This document shows, piece by piece, positions 17,341 through 25,665 of a stretch of 64,000 nt of DNA. Source of the DNA: Klenkia sesuvii (GTDB lineage Bacteria; Actinomycetota; Actinomycetes; Mycobacteriales; Geodermatophilaceae); NCBI RefSeq assembly GCF_037083825.1, contig NZ_JBAPLU010000005.1, forward strand, positions 181,845-245,844. The letters are read 5' to 3'. The position numbers and the translations under genes are program-made. The notes below the pieces were generated by a model. It made no database searches and was not told the DNA's origin. It saw only the letters and a list, made by a program, of their open reading frames with translations. The number at the start of each line of letters is the position of its first letter. Within the stretch, counting starts at the first letter, position 1.

Positions 17341-18044
17341 CGATCGACTACGACCGCCTCGACGTCCGGCCCGGGCACACCGTCCTCGACCTCGGGTGCG
17401 GTGAGGGCCGGCACGCCTTCGAGGCCTACCGGCGCGGGGCGTCGGTCGTCGCGGTGGACTGGGGGCGGTCGGAGGTCGAGACCACGCAGCGGTGGCTGGG
17501 GGCGATCGCGGCGGCCGGCGAGGCCCCGGTCGGCGCGTCGGCCACCGCAGTGCGCGGGGACCTGCTGCACCTGCCCGTGCCCAGCGGGTCGGTCGACCGG
17601 GTGATCGCCTCGGAGGTGCTCGAGCACGTCCCCGACGACGCGGCCGCCTTCGCCGAGGTCGCCCGGGTGCTCAAGCCCGGCGGCCGGGTGGCGGTCACGG
17701 TGCCGCGGTACGGGCCCGAGCGCGTCTGCTGGGCGCTGTCGGACGCCTACCACGCCAACGAGGGCGGGCACATCCGCATCTACCGGCAGGCCGAGGTGCG
17801 CGAGCGGCTGGCCGCAGCCGGTCTGGTCCCGGGGTCCAGCCACCACGCCCATGCGCTGCACGCGCCGTACTGGTGGCTCAAGTGCGCCGTCGGTGTCGAC
17901 CGCACCCCGGCGCCCGTGCGGGCCTACCACCGGCTGCTGGTGTGGGACCTGGTGGCGCGTCCATGGGTCACCCGCACGGCCGAGAAGGTGCTCGACCCGG
18001 TGATCGGCAAGAGCCTCGTCGTCTACGCGACCAAGCCCTGGTGA
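17334..18044 (+). CDS. Class I SAM-dependent methyltransferase
   Basis: A 236-residue methyltransferase. Motif I is VLDLGCGEGRHAFEA near residues 18-32, the acidic motif II is VVAVDWG, and post-motif ASEVLEHVPDDAAAFAEVARVLKPGG is of the Methyltransf_11 type. The C-terminal third (WWLKCAVGVDRTPAPVRAYHRLLVWDL) may form an amphipathic membrane-associated lid. The GTG at 17334 overlaps the glycosyltransferase stop by seven bases, implying translational coupling. The substrate is presumably the product or precursor of the neighbouring glycosyltransferase or cyclase-fold protein; this is inference from the operon. Confidence 0.88.
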   Translation: MLTIDYDRLDVRPGHTVLDLGCGEGRHAFEAYRRGASVVAVDWGRSEVETTQRWLGAIAAAGEAPVGASATAVRGDLLHLPVPSGSVDRVIASEVLEHVPDDAAAFAEVARVLKPGGRVAVTVPRYGPERVCWALSDAYHANEGGHIRIYRQAEVRERLAAAGLVPGSSHHAHALHAPYWWLKCAVGVDRTPAPVRAYHRLLVWDLVARPWVTRTAEKVLDPVIGKSLVVYATKPW

Positions 18045-19066
18045 TGCTGCCCGAGGTCCCGGGGGTGCTGGGGGCCGACGACGTCGCCGCGACGGTCGCG
18101 GCCGTGGCCGCCGAGCAGGGCACCGACGGCATGCTGCCGTGGTGGCGGGGCGGGCAGCTCGACGCCTGGGACTCCGTCGAGGCGGCCATGGCCCTCACCG
18201 CCGGCGGGCGGCCCGACGCCGGCGCTGCGGCCCTCGACTGGTTGTGCGCCCGGCAGCTGCCCTCCGGTGGCTTCCCGTCGGAGTGGCGCGACGGCACGGT
18301 GACCGCCCCGGGCGTCGAGGCCAACCACGCCGGCTACCTGGCGGTGGGCGCCCTGCACCACGCACTCGTCACCGGGTCCTCCGGCGGGCGCTGGCTGGCC
18401 CCCGTGACGCACGCCCTGGACCTCGTGTGCCGCATGCAGCTGTCCACCGGCGCGGTGGGCTGGGCGCTGCGCCCCGACGACACCCCCGACGACGTCGCCC
18501 TGCTGACCGGGTCGTCGTCGCTGCTGCAGGCCCTGCGGTGCGGGCTGGCGCTGGCCGAGCGCGCGGGCGCCGACCGGTCGCGCTGGCGTGCGGCCGCCGG
18601 GCGCCTGCAGGAGGCGGTGGCGACCCGTCCCGAGGCGTTCGCCGACCGGGGCCGGTTCTCGATGGACTGGTACTACCCGGTGCTCGGTGGCGCGCTCACC
18701 GGCCAGGACGCCCTCGACCGGCTCGCGCTGTCGTGGGACGTGTTCGTCGTCCCCGGGCTGGGCGTGCGGTGCGTCGCCGACCGGCCGTGGGTGACCGGCG
18801 CCGAGACCTGCGAGCTGGCGATGGCGCTGGCCGCGGCCGGCCAGGTCGATGCCGCGACCGAGCAGCTGGCCGCGATGCAGCACCTGCGGGCCGAGGACGG
18901 CGGTTACTGGACCGGCTACGTCTACGCCGACGACGCCGTCTGGCCGGTCGAGCGCACCACCTGGACGGCGGCCGCCGTCGTCCTGGCCGCCGACGCCCTC
19001 TCCGGCGCGACCCCCGGCGCGGCGCTCTTCACCGACCCGGCGTTCCTGGCGGCCGAGCCGCGGTGA
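18044..19066 (+). CDS. Prenyltransferase/squalene-oxidase-repeat (terpenoid cyclase toroid) protein
   Basis: A 340-residue protein built of alpha-alpha barrel repeats with QW-like motifs (QLPSGGFPSEW, MQLSTGAVGWAL, EDGGYWTGYVY). This is the six-helix toroid seen in terpene cyclases and protein prenyltransferases. It is half the length of squalene-hopene cyclase, and the catalytic DxDD of class II cyclases is not evident (DAWDS, DDTPDD and DDAVW are the acidic stretches). A non-cyclase role is therefore possible. ATG 18044 shares one base with the methyltransferase stop (TGATG); GTG 18041 is an alternative start. Confidence 0.75.
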   Translation: MLPEVPGVLGADDVAATVAAVAAEQGTDGMLPWWRGGQLDAWDSVEAAMALTAGGRPDAGAAALDWLCARQLPSGGFPSEWRDGTVTAPGVEANHAGYLAVGALHHALVTGSSGGRWLAPVTHALDLVCRMQLSTGAVGWALRPDDTPDDVALLTGSSSLLQALRCGLALAERAGADRSRWRAAAGRLQEAVATRPEAFADRGRFSMDWYYPVLGGALTGQDALDRLALSWDVFVVPGLGVRCVADRPWVTGAETCELAMALAAAGQVDAATEQLAAMQHLRAEDGGYWTGYVYADDAVWPVERTTWTAAAVVLAADALSGATPGAALFTDPAFLAAEPR

Positions 19067-19368
19067 GCGACGCAGGCCCAGGTGCGGTGCGGCGGGGGCT
19101 GGACTGGCTGCTCGCCGACCGCACCCGGGCCGACCGGCGCTGGACGGTGGCGCAGTGGCCGAACGTCGCCGCCTGGCTGTTCCTCGCCCTGACGCTGGTG
19201 CGGCAGGTGGTCGAGGACGGCCCCTGGGGCACGGCGGTCGTCGTCGGCACCCGGGTCACGCTGGTGTGGTGGGCCGGTGACGAGCTGCTGCGCGGGGTGA
19301 ACCCGTTCCGGCGGTTGCTCGGGGCCGGCGTCCTGGTCTGGACGACGGTGGGGCTGCTGGTCAGCTGA
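19063..19368 (+). CDS. Small membrane protein, last gene of the glycosyltransferase operon
   Basis: A 101-residue protein of unknown function. Two to three hydrophobic stretches (PNVAAWLFLALTLVRQVV, GTAVVVGTRVTLVWWAG, LLGAGVLVWTTVGLLVS) suggest an integral membrane protein with short loops. The GTG start overlaps the stop of the cyclase-fold gene by four bases (GTGA), so it is co-translated. Its 3' end overlaps the convergent hypothetical gene by eight bases. It might anchor the three cytoplasmic enzymes to the membrane; nothing in the sequence proves this. Confidence 0.65.
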   Translation: MSDAGPGAVRRGLDWLLADRTRADRRWTVAQWPNVAAWLFLALTLVRQVVEDGPWGTAVVVGTRVTLVWWAGDELLRGVNPFRRLLGAGVLVWTTVGLLVS

Positions 19369-19705
19369 CCTCGACGAGGTCGAGCGGGTCGGCCCCGACG
19401 CGGGGCAGTCGCTGCAGCAGCGGGTGCAGGTGCGGGTCGGTGACGTGGCCGTCGAACTCGACCAGCTCGACGCCGGCGTCGGCGCAGGAGGTGAGGGCCC
19501 GGTGCACGGCCGCCTCGAGGTGTCGGTCGCCGTCCGGCTGGTGCTCGTCCACCGTCTCGGCCAGCAGGGTCAGGTGCGGCGCACCCGGGAAGGCGACGGC
19601 CGCGCAGCCAGTGTCTGCGCGGTCGACGGGTGGACCTCGCGCCGCACCCGGGCGCACTCGCACTGCTGATGGGGCCGGCCCCGGGCCCCAGGCCTGGTCG
19701 TACAC
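19361..19705 (-). CDS. Hypothetical protein next to a 17-bp tandem repeat
   Basis: Up to 114 residues from the GTG at 19705. The C-terminal 80 residues look protein-like (GCAAVAFPGAPHLTLLAE, then a helical AAVHRALTSCADAGVELVEFD and HPLLQRLPRVGADPLDL). No family is recognised. The frame stays open to 19795 through the tandem repeat, where it would read repeated RTRECRAPGNAAHPG-type peptides; this is taken as repeat DNA, not protein. The boundary with the repeat and the true start are uncertain. Confidence 0.45.
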   Translation of the reverse strand: MYDQAWGPGPAPSAVRVRPGAARGPPVDRADTGCAAVAFPGAPHLTLLAETVDEHQPDGDRHLEAAVHRALTSCADAGVELVEFDGHVTDPHLHPLLQRLPRVGADPLDLVEVS

Positions 19706-19708
19706 CTG

Positions 19709-19810
19709 ATTCCCGGGTGCGCGGCATTCCCGGGTGCGCGGCATTCCCGGGTGCGCGGCATTCCCGGGTGCGCGGCATTCCCGGGTGCGCGGCATTCCCG
19801 GGTGCGCGGC
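19709..19810. repeat. Tandem repeat, six perfect copies of a 17-bp unit
   Basis: The unit ATTCCCGGGTGCGCGGC repeats six times head to tail without a mismatch (starts 19709, 19726, 19743, 19760, 19777, 19794). Each unit contains the palindrome CCCGGG. There are no spacers, so this is not a CRISPR array. Perfect identity suggests recent expansion and likely length polymorphism. It lies just upstream of the 19361-19705 gene. Nothing else is visible in the stretch to 19963. Confidence 0.95.
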
Positions 19811-19963
19811 CAGACGGGCCTCGGCCGGTCGACGGGCGCCCGCCCGCGCATCGTCCCCGCCGGTGCGCGGGCGGGCGGGTCACCCGGCCGGGAAAGGCGC
19901 GTGGGCGCGCGCTCGCGCTCCCGCTGCGCGTGGTGCGGCGCGGGCACGGCCGCCGCGGCCCGC

Positions 19964-20296
19964 TCAGGCGTGCTGGATGCAGGTGCGCGCGGCGGGGCGG
20001 GCCTGCAGGCGAGCCTCGCCGATCGGGGCACCGCAGACCTCGCACCGGCCGTAGCTGCCGTCGGCCACCCGGGACACCGCGGCGTCGAGCTCGGCCAGCC
20101 GGGTGCGGGCCTGGTCGAGCACCGAGGCCAGCTGCGCCCGCTCGAAGCCGATGGTCTGGCCCTCGGGGTCGTGCTCGTCGTCGGCGTTGGAGCCCCGCGA
20201 CGCCTCGACCACCGCCGCGTACTCGGCGGTCAGCCCTGCGATCTGCGCCCGGGTCTCGGTGCGGGCCCGGCACAGCAGCTCCTCGGGTGCGGTCAC
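19964..20296 (-). CDS. DksA/TraR-family zinc-finger protein
   Basis: A 110-residue protein. An N-terminal coiled-coil helical hairpin (residues about 10-75, including GQTIGFERAQLASVLDQAR) is followed by a zinc-finger region CEVCGAPIGEARL...CIQH near residues 83-108. The TraR signature RCEVCGAPIGEARLxARP is typical. DksA-like proteins bind in the RNA polymerase secondary channel; actinobacterial versions are poorly characterised. The last position of the finger is His rather than Cys (CxxC...CxxH). It starts with GTG at 20296. Confidence 0.82.
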   Translation of the reverse strand: MTAPEELLCRARTETRAQIAGLTAEYAAVVEASRGSNADDEHDPEGQTIGFERAQLASVLDQARTRLAELDAAVSRVADGSYGRCEVCGAPIGEARLQARPAARTCIQHA

Positions 20297-20330
20297 CGCC
20301 CCATCGTGCCCCGGACCACCGGCACGCGGT

Positions 20331-20951
20331 TCACCGCAGCCGGCGCAGCAACCGCAGCGAACCCGTGCCGGGCAGCTCGGTGAACTCCCCCGAGGCCAGC
20401 ACCCGCTGGTGGACCCCGAACGGCGCCTGCCCGCCGTCGGCGGGGTCGGGGAACACGTCGTGGATGGCCAGCGTGCCGCCGACCGACAGCTTCCCCACCC
20501 AGGCCTCCTGGTCGCGGCGGGCGCTCTCCTCGGTGTGCGAGCCGTCGAGGAACAGCAGCGCCAGCGGCGTCGTCCAGACCTGCGCCAGCACCTCGGACCG
20601 GGCGACCACCGCGACCACGACGTCCTCGGCCGGGTGCACGGTGCGCCGGAACGAGGGCAGCGTGTCCAGCAGGCCGGTGGCCGGGTCGACCAGCTCGGGC
20701 TGGTGGTACTCCCACCCGGGCTGGTGCTCCTCGGAGCCGCGGTGGTGGTCGACGGTGACCACGGTGCGCCCGGTCCGCACCGCCGCGGCCGCCAGGTACA
20801 GCGCCGACTTGCCCATCCAGCTGCCGATCTCCAGCAGCGGCCCGGGCACCTCGACGGCCAGCGCGGCGTCGTGCAGGGCGCGGCCCTCGTCGGCCGGCAT
20901 GAACCCGGGGGCGGCGGCCGCCGCGGCGAGCAGCTCGTCGGCTCGGCTCAC
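20331..20951 (-). CDS. Class I SAM-dependent methyltransferase (Methyltransf_24 type)
   Basis: A 206-residue protein with a Rossmann methyltransferase pattern: motif I LLEIGSWMGKSALYLAAAA, acidic strand VVTVDHH, and the later strand ALLFLDGSHTEESARRDQEAW typical of Methyltransf_24 and cephalosporin-hydroxylase-like families. The substrate is unknown. The GTG at 20951 overlaps the stop of the YibE/F gene by four bases (GTGA), so it is translated as the second gene of that operon. Confidence 0.82.
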   Translation of the reverse strand: MSRADELLAAAAAAPGFMPADEGRALHDAALAVEVPGPLLEIGSWMGKSALYLAAAAVRTGRTVVTVDHHRGSEEHQPGWEYHQPELVDPATGLLDTLPSFRRTVHPAEDVVVAVVARSEVLAQVWTTPLALLFLDGSHTEESARRDQEAWVGKLSVGGTLAIHDVFPDPADGGQAPFGVHQRVLASGEFTELPGTGSLRLLRRLR

Positions 20952-22201
20952 CGGCCCACCCTGGCCAGCAGCCGCGGCGCCGGCTTGTCGCCGGCCGCCT
21001 TGGCGAAGAACGCCCCGGCCGCCGTGGTCACCGGGACGGCCAGCACCAGCGCGATGGCCCCCACCAGCGTGCGGATGACCTCCTCGCCGACCAGCGTGCC
21101 GGTGATCGTCGTCCACAGCGGCCGCTCGTAGACCTCGATGAGCAGCAGCACCGGCAGGGAGGCGCCGGCGTAGGCGAACACGATCGTGTAGATCGTCGAG
21201 GCGATGTGGTCGCGGCCCACCTGCATGCCGCGGGCGAACAGCTGCCGGCCGGTCATCGTGGGGTCGACCTCGTGCAGCTGCCAGATGGCCGATGCCTGGG
21301 TGATCGTGACGTCGTTGAGCACGCCGAGCCCGGCGACGGTGATCCCGGCCAGCACCAGCCCGGAGAAGTCCAGCGTCGGGTCGAAGTTCTGCAGCGTGAT
21401 CGTCTCCTCGCTGGAGAAGCCGGTCAGCCGCGCCGCCGAGACCGCCAGCGCGCCCAGCACCGCGACCAGGATCAGCCCGAACAGCGTGCCGATCAGGGCC
21501 GTCGTCGTCCGGGCGCTGAACCCGTGGGCCAGGTACAGGACGACGAACATGATCGCCGCGCTGCCGACCAGCGTGACCAGCACCGGGGAGGACTCGGTGA
21601 GGATCCCCGGCAGGATGAACTGCAGCAGGACGACGAACGCCACCCCCAGCCCGACCAGGGCCGCGATGCCCCGCAACCGGGCGACCGCGGCGACCACCAG
21701 CACGAAGGCCAGCGCCAGGGTGAGGATCGGGGTGCTGCGCTGGAAGTCGGAGAAGGCGTAGCTGGGGTCCCCGGTGGTCGGGTCGGTCGAGCGGGTGAGC
21801 ACCAGGCCGTCGCCGGTCTCCACCCCCACCCCGATGACCTCGGGCGGCAGCTCGACCGACACGAAGTCGCCTGCGCCGTCGCCGTCGGTCACCTCCACCA
21901 CGGCGGTGCCGCAGGTCAGCTGCTGCCCCGAGACCGACCCGTCGGAGCAGTCGTAGGTCTCGAGCGAGGCGATGGTGGCGTCGGGGTAGGTCGTCCCCGG
22001 CGGCTGGAAGGACTCGGCGGCCTGCTGCGCCCGCGACGCCTCCCCGGAGGGCCACAGCGCGACCAGCCCCACGACCGTCGCCAGCGCGATGGGGACCAGC
22101 ACCAGCAGCATCAGCCAGGTGGCTCGCCGGCGGCGGGTGAGGATCTCGGGGGTCGGCGGGGTCTCGTCGTCGTGGGCGTGCGAGTGGGAGTGGGCCGGCA
22201 C
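20948..22201 (-). CDS. YibE/F family integral membrane protein
   Basis: A 417-residue protein. After a His-rich cytoplasmic tail (HSHSHAHDD at residues 6-14) comes one membrane helix, an extracytoplasmic domain (about residues 60-165) with two cysteines (YDCSDG and LTCGTAV) that could form a disulfide, then about seven membrane helices with the YibE/F motifs (NDVTITQASAIWQL, GRDHIASTIYTIVFAYAGA). YibE/F proteins are putative transporters of unknown substrate. The GTG at 22201 starts five bases after the M20 peptidase stop. The His-rich tail suggests metal binding, which is inference. Confidence 0.85.
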   Translation of the reverse strand: MPAHSHSHAHDDETPPTPEILTRRRRATWLMLLVLVPIALATVVGLVALWPSGEASRAQQAAESFQPPGTTYPDATIASLETYDCSDGSVSGQQLTCGTAVVEVTDGDGAGDFVSVELPPEVIGVGVETGDGLVLTRSTDPTTGDPSYAFSDFQRSTPILTLALAFVLVVAAVARLRGIAALVGLGVAFVVLLQFILPGILTESSPVLVTLVGSAAIMFVVLYLAHGFSARTTTALIGTLFGLILVAVLGALAVSAARLTGFSSEETITLQNFDPTLDFSGLVLAGITVAGLGVLNDVTITQASAIWQLHEVDPTMTGRQLFARGMQVGRDHIASTIYTIVFAYAGASLPVLLLIEVYERPLWTTITGTLVGEEVIRTLVGAIALVLAVPVTTAAGAFFAKAAGDKPAPRLLARVGR

Positions 22202-22206
22202 GACGG

Positions 22207-23460
22207 TCAGGCTAGGTGGTTGGGCGCCGCGCCCAGCAGCTGCGCCCCGGCCAGGTACCCGGCCAGCAGCGCCGTGGCCACCTGCCCCACGGTGTCGTCG
22301 CCGGGCAGGAAGCGGGGTGCGTGCAGGCCCGGACGGCGACCCAGCGCGTCGGCCGGCCCGCCGTCCACCCCGAGGAAGAGCATCAGCCCGCGCGCGTCGG
22401 CGCAGTAGTGGCTGAAGTCGTCGGCGCCGAAGGACCGCCAGGTGTCGTCGACCGCCACCCCAGCGCGCTCCAGCCACGGCAGCGCCGCGCGGGCCAGCTC
22501 GGCGTCGTTGGCCAGCACCGGCTCGTTGCTCTCGCTGTGCACCTCGGCCGAGCAGCCGTAGGCCGCCGCGGTGTGCTCGGCGACCTCGGTCAGGGCGGTG
22601 AGCAGCGCCGTGCGGTCGCTCTCGCGCATCACCCGCAGGCCGCCGCGGGCGCGGGCGGTGTCGGGGACGACGTTGAAGCTCGAGCCCGCGTCGAGCTGCG
22701 TGACGGCCAGGACGGCGCCCACCGTGGGGTCCACCCGCCGGCTGACCAGCTGCTGCAGGTTGACCACCACCGCGGCCAGCGCCAGCACCGGGTCGTGCGT
22801 GGTGTGCGGGTAGCCGCCGTGACCACCGTGCCCGGTGACGGTGATCGTGAACTCGTCGGTGGCGGCGTTGACCGGGCCGGGGGTCGCGTTGACGACGCCT
22901 GCGGCCAGCTGCGGCTGCACGTGCGCGGCCACCACCGACACCACCTGCTCCTCGGCCAGCACGCCCGAGCCGGCGACGTCGCGGGCGCCCGAGGGGGCCG
23001 ACTCCTCGCGCGGCTGCAGCAGGGCCAGCAGCGGGGCCGGCCCGCCCACCCTGGCCACCGCGCGGCAGACGGCGACCAGCCCGGCCAGGTGCGCGTCGTG
23101 CCCGCAGGCGTGCATCACGGCGCTGGCCGACGCCCAGTCGACGCCGGTCTGCTCCCGCACGACCAGCCCGTCGAGCTCGGCGCGCAGCGCGACGGTCGGC
23201 CCGGTGGCGTTGCCCCCAGCTGGCCGGATGCGCACCAGCCGCCCGGTGCCGGCCACCTCGCGCCCCTCGCCCTGCCCCAGGGCGGCGACCACCGCGGCGG
23301 CGGTGTCGGCCTCGTCGCCGGAGCGGCGGGGGTCGGCGTGCAGGTCGTGCCGCAGCTGCACCGCGGCCGGCAGCTCCGCCAGGACGGCGGCGTGCAGGCG
23401 GTCGAACCAGCGGTCGAGGTCGGTCCCGTGGGGGGCGGGGGCGTGCGGGTGGGTGCTCAC
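22207..23460 (-). CDS. M20-family amidohydrolase (peptidase M20D)
   Basis: A 417-residue zinc amidohydrolase. The metal-binding elements are MHACGHDAHLAG near residue 130, the catalytic Glu pair in LLQPREESAPSG, and a late His in GLHAPRFLPGDD. The dimerisation insert begins with FTITVTGHGGHGGYPHTTHDP. Family members cleave N-acyl or N-carbamoyl amino acids such as N-acetyl-amino acids or indole-3-acetyl conjugates; the substrate here is unknown. The GTG at 23460 heads a possible operon with the YibE/F gene. Confidence 0.9.
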   Translation of the reverse strand: MSTHPHAPAPHGTDLDRWFDRLHAAVLAELPAAVQLRHDLHADPRRSGDEADTAAAVVAALGQGEGREVAGTGRLVRIRPAGGNATGPTVALRAELDGLVVREQTGVDWASASAVMHACGHDAHLAGLVAVCRAVARVGGPAPLLALLQPREESAPSGARDVAGSGVLAEEQVVSVVAAHVQPQLAAGVVNATPGPVNAATDEFTITVTGHGGHGGYPHTTHDPVLALAAVVVNLQQLVSRRVDPTVGAVLAVTQLDAGSSFNVVPDTARARGGLRVMRESDRTALLTALTEVAEHTAAAYGCSAEVHSESNEPVLANDAELARAALPWLERAGVAVDDTWRSFGADDFSHYCADARGLMLFLGVDGGPADALGRRPGLHAPRFLPGDDTVGQVATALLAGYLAGAQLLGAAPNHLA

Positions 23461-23494
23461 CCGGCCATCGTGCCGGTGCCCCGTTGCCGGGACG

Positions 23495-24595
23495 TCACAG
23501 GCGGTAGGCCCGCCGCGCGTTGTCGGCGCCGACCATCCGGGCGACCCGGTGGGCGTCGTCCGCCGTCCAGGCGCCGTCCTCGACCCCGGAGCCGAGGTAC
23601 CCGCCCAGCGCCCGCCGGAAGAGCACCGTGCCCAGCAGGTACAGCTCGGCCAGGCCGAACGCGTCGGAGGAGAACAGCACCTTGCCGAAGGGGGCGAGCT
23701 CCAGCAGCTCGGGGACCAGCGCAGCCGACCGCGCGCCCAGGTTGTGGGTGGCCAGGCCGACGTCGGCGAACACGTGACCGAACACCTGGGCCAGGAAACC
23801 GGCGTTGCGGTGGAACGGGTAGGTGTGCAGCAGCATGATCGGCACGCCGAACGGCTCGGTGGCCCGCAGCAGGTCGGTCATGAGCAACGGGTCCCCCCGG
23901 TGCAGGTCGGTGTCGGCGTCGCCGTAGCCGACGTGGAACTGCACGGGCATCTGCAGGTCGATGCCCGACCAGACCAGGAACTCGTGCAGCACCGGGTCGG
24001 CGACGCGGGTGCTGCCCGACTGCAGCAACCGGTCGGCGGCGGCGGTCACCGCCAGGTCCGTGGGGCGCTCCCCGCCGAGGGCCAGCCCGGCGCGGTACGC
24101 GGCGATCGACTTGACCCCGACGGCGGTCGCGCAGCGCCGTCCGAGCTCGGCGCGGAAGGCGTCGGGGAACGCGCCGGCGCCCACCTGCTCGAGCACCTGC
24201 GACGCAACCAGCTCGAGCCGCACGATCTCCCGCCCCTGCCCGCCGGTGAGGGCGGCCAGCTCGTCGGGGGTGGTGATCGGTTCGGGCAGGTACCCGGTGT
24301 CGACCAGGAAGGTCTGCGTGCCGGTGGCCGCCAGCAGCCGACGGTTGACCTCGGCGGCACCCAGCTCGGCGCGGCGCGCGAGGTAGGCGTCGGGGTCGGC
24401 GTGCGGCTCCAGGTCCAGCAGCGGCGGGCAGTGCCGGCGCAGTGCGAAGCCGATCTGGGAGTCGAACAGCGTGCCGCCCAGCGCGCTCGGCGCGGCGGCC
24501 TCGGTGAGCAGCGACTCGAACTCGGGCCGGTCGAGGTCGCGGGTGATCAGCCCGTGGCAGTGGTGGTCGACGAGGTCGAGGTCTGCGAGGTCCAC
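23495..24595 (-). CDS. Amidohydrolase family 2 metal-dependent hydrolase
   Basis: A 366-residue TIM-barrel amidohydrolase. The N-terminal metal motif is LVDHHCHGL (residues about 8-16). VQFHVGYGD carries the mid-barrel His, and VLFSSDAFGLAELY the late catalytic Asp. ADDAHRVARMVGADNARRAYRL is the C-terminal Amidohydro_2 signature. The family hydrolyses or decarboxylates ring carboxylates and amides; the substrate here is not deduced. The GTG at 24595 diverges from the SDR gene with only a 25-bp gap. Confidence 0.85.
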   Translation of the reverse strand: MDLADLDLVDHHCHGLITRDLDRPEFESLLTEAAAPSALGGTLFDSQIGFALRRHCPPLLDLEPHADPDAYLARRAELGAAEVNRRLLAATGTQTFLVDTGYLPEPITTPDELAALTGGQGREIVRLELVASQVLEQVGAGAFPDAFRAELGRRCATAVGVKSIAAYRAGLALGGERPTDLAVTAAADRLLQSGSTRVADPVLHEFLVWSGIDLQMPVQFHVGYGDADTDLHRGDPLLMTDLLRATEPFGVPIMLLHTYPFHRNAGFLAQVFGHVFADVGLATHNLGARSAALVPELLELAPFGKVLFSSDAFGLAELYLLGTVLFRRALGGYLGSGVEDGAWTADDAHRVARMVGADNARRAYRL

Positions 24596-24620
24596 GGGCG
24601 CATCCTCCTACCGTGGGCGC

Positions 24621-25499
24621 ATGAGCACCCCGTGGAGCACCGCCGACATCCCGTCCCAGGCCGGCCGCACCGCTGTCGTCACCGGCGCCAACTCGGGCCT
24701 GGGGCTGGCGACCGCACGCGCACTGGCCGCGGCGGGGGCGCACGTCGTGCTCGCGGTGCGGGACACCTCGCGCGGCGAGACCGCCGCGCGGTCCATCACC
24801 GGGGACGTCGAGGTGCGGCGGCTGGACCTGGCCGACCTCGCCTCGGTGCGGGAGTTCGCCTCGTCCTGGACCGGCGACCTGGACCTGCTGGTCAACAACG
24901 CCGGGATCATGATGGTGCCGGCCGGCCGCACCGCCGACGGCTTCGAGCTGCAGTTCGGCACGAACCACCTGGGCCACTTCGCGCTGACGGTGCTGCTGCT
25001 CCCCCACGTCACCGACCGGGTGGTCACCGTCTCCTCGGGTCTGCACCGCAACGGGACGATCGTGCTCGACGACCTGGACTGGGAGCGGCGGCCCTACTCG
25101 GACACCGGCGCCTACGGGGCGTCGAAGCTGGCCAACCTGCTGTTCTCCCTGGAGCTGCAGCGGCGGCTCACCGCGGCCGGGTCGACCGTGCGCTCGATGG
25201 CCGCGCACCCCGGCTACGCCGCGACCAACCTGCAGTCGCACACCGAGAACCGGCTCAAGGACCTGGTCATGAAGCTCGGCAACCGGTTCATCGCCCAGTC
25301 CGACGCCGACGGCGCACTGCCCACGCTGTTCGCCGCGACCGCCGACCTGCCCGGCGGCAGCTACGCCGGCCCGTCGGGTTTCCAGGAGGGCCGGGGCGCC
25401 CCGACGCTGGTCGGCCGGTCCCGCGAGGCCTCCGACGTCCAGCTCGCGAAGGACCTCTGGACGGCGTCCGAGCAGCTGACCGGCGTGACCGCGGACTGA
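24621..25499 (+). CDS. SDR family oxidoreductase (retinol dehydrogenase-like)
   Basis: A 292-residue classical short-chain dehydrogenase. The NADP-binding glycine motif TGANSGLGLATA is at residues 20-31 and LDLLVNNAGIM is present. The catalytic Ser is in VSSGLH and the Tyr-Lys pair in YGASKLAN. A longer C-terminal part (AAHPGYAATNLQ) is typical of the RDH/WW-domain oxidoreductase-like subgroup. The substrate is unknown. It stands alone on the plus strand and is followed by repeat DNA. Confidence 0.92.
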   Translation: MSTPWSTADIPSQAGRTAVVTGANSGLGLATARALAAAGAHVVLAVRDTSRGETAARSITGDVEVRRLDLADLASVREFASSWTGDLDLLVNNAGIMMVPAGRTADGFELQFGTNHLGHFALTVLLLPHVTDRVVTVSSGLHRNGTIVLDDLDWERRPYSDTGAYGASKLANLLFSLELQRRLTAAGSTVRSMAAHPGYAATNLQSHTENRLKDLVMKLGNRFIAQSDADGALPTLFAATADLPGGSYAGPSGFQEGRGAPTLVGRSREASDVQLAKDLWTASEQLTGVTAD

Positions 25500-25515
25500 C
25501 CCGGGCCGCTCCCAC

Positions 25516-25622
25516 GCCGCAGACCCACGCCGTCCAGGCAGACTGCGGCCCGCCGTCCGCCGCAGACTCACGCCGTCCAGGCAGACTGCGGCGCTGCAGG
25601 GCCGGAGTCTGCTTGGACGGCG
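25516..25622. repeat. Two direct copies and one inverted copy of a palindromic intergenic element
   Basis: A 34-bp unit beginning GCCGCAGAC and ending GACTGCGGC occurs at 25516-25549 and 25559-25592 with one mismatch. A partial inverted copy, CCGGAGTCTGCTTGGACGGC, lies at 25602-25621. Each unit can fold through GCCGCAG/CTGCGGC. It fills the gap between the convergent SDR and monooxygenase genes and may act as a terminator. Confidence 0.85.
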
Positions 25623-25665
25623 GGATCCTGGACGCATCGCCGGGCTCACACCATCCCGGCCGGGG

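Noticed and set aside
19709..19810. Possible CRISPR array from regular repeats
   Set aside because: The 17-bp units are directly adjacent with no spacers, and no cas genes are present.
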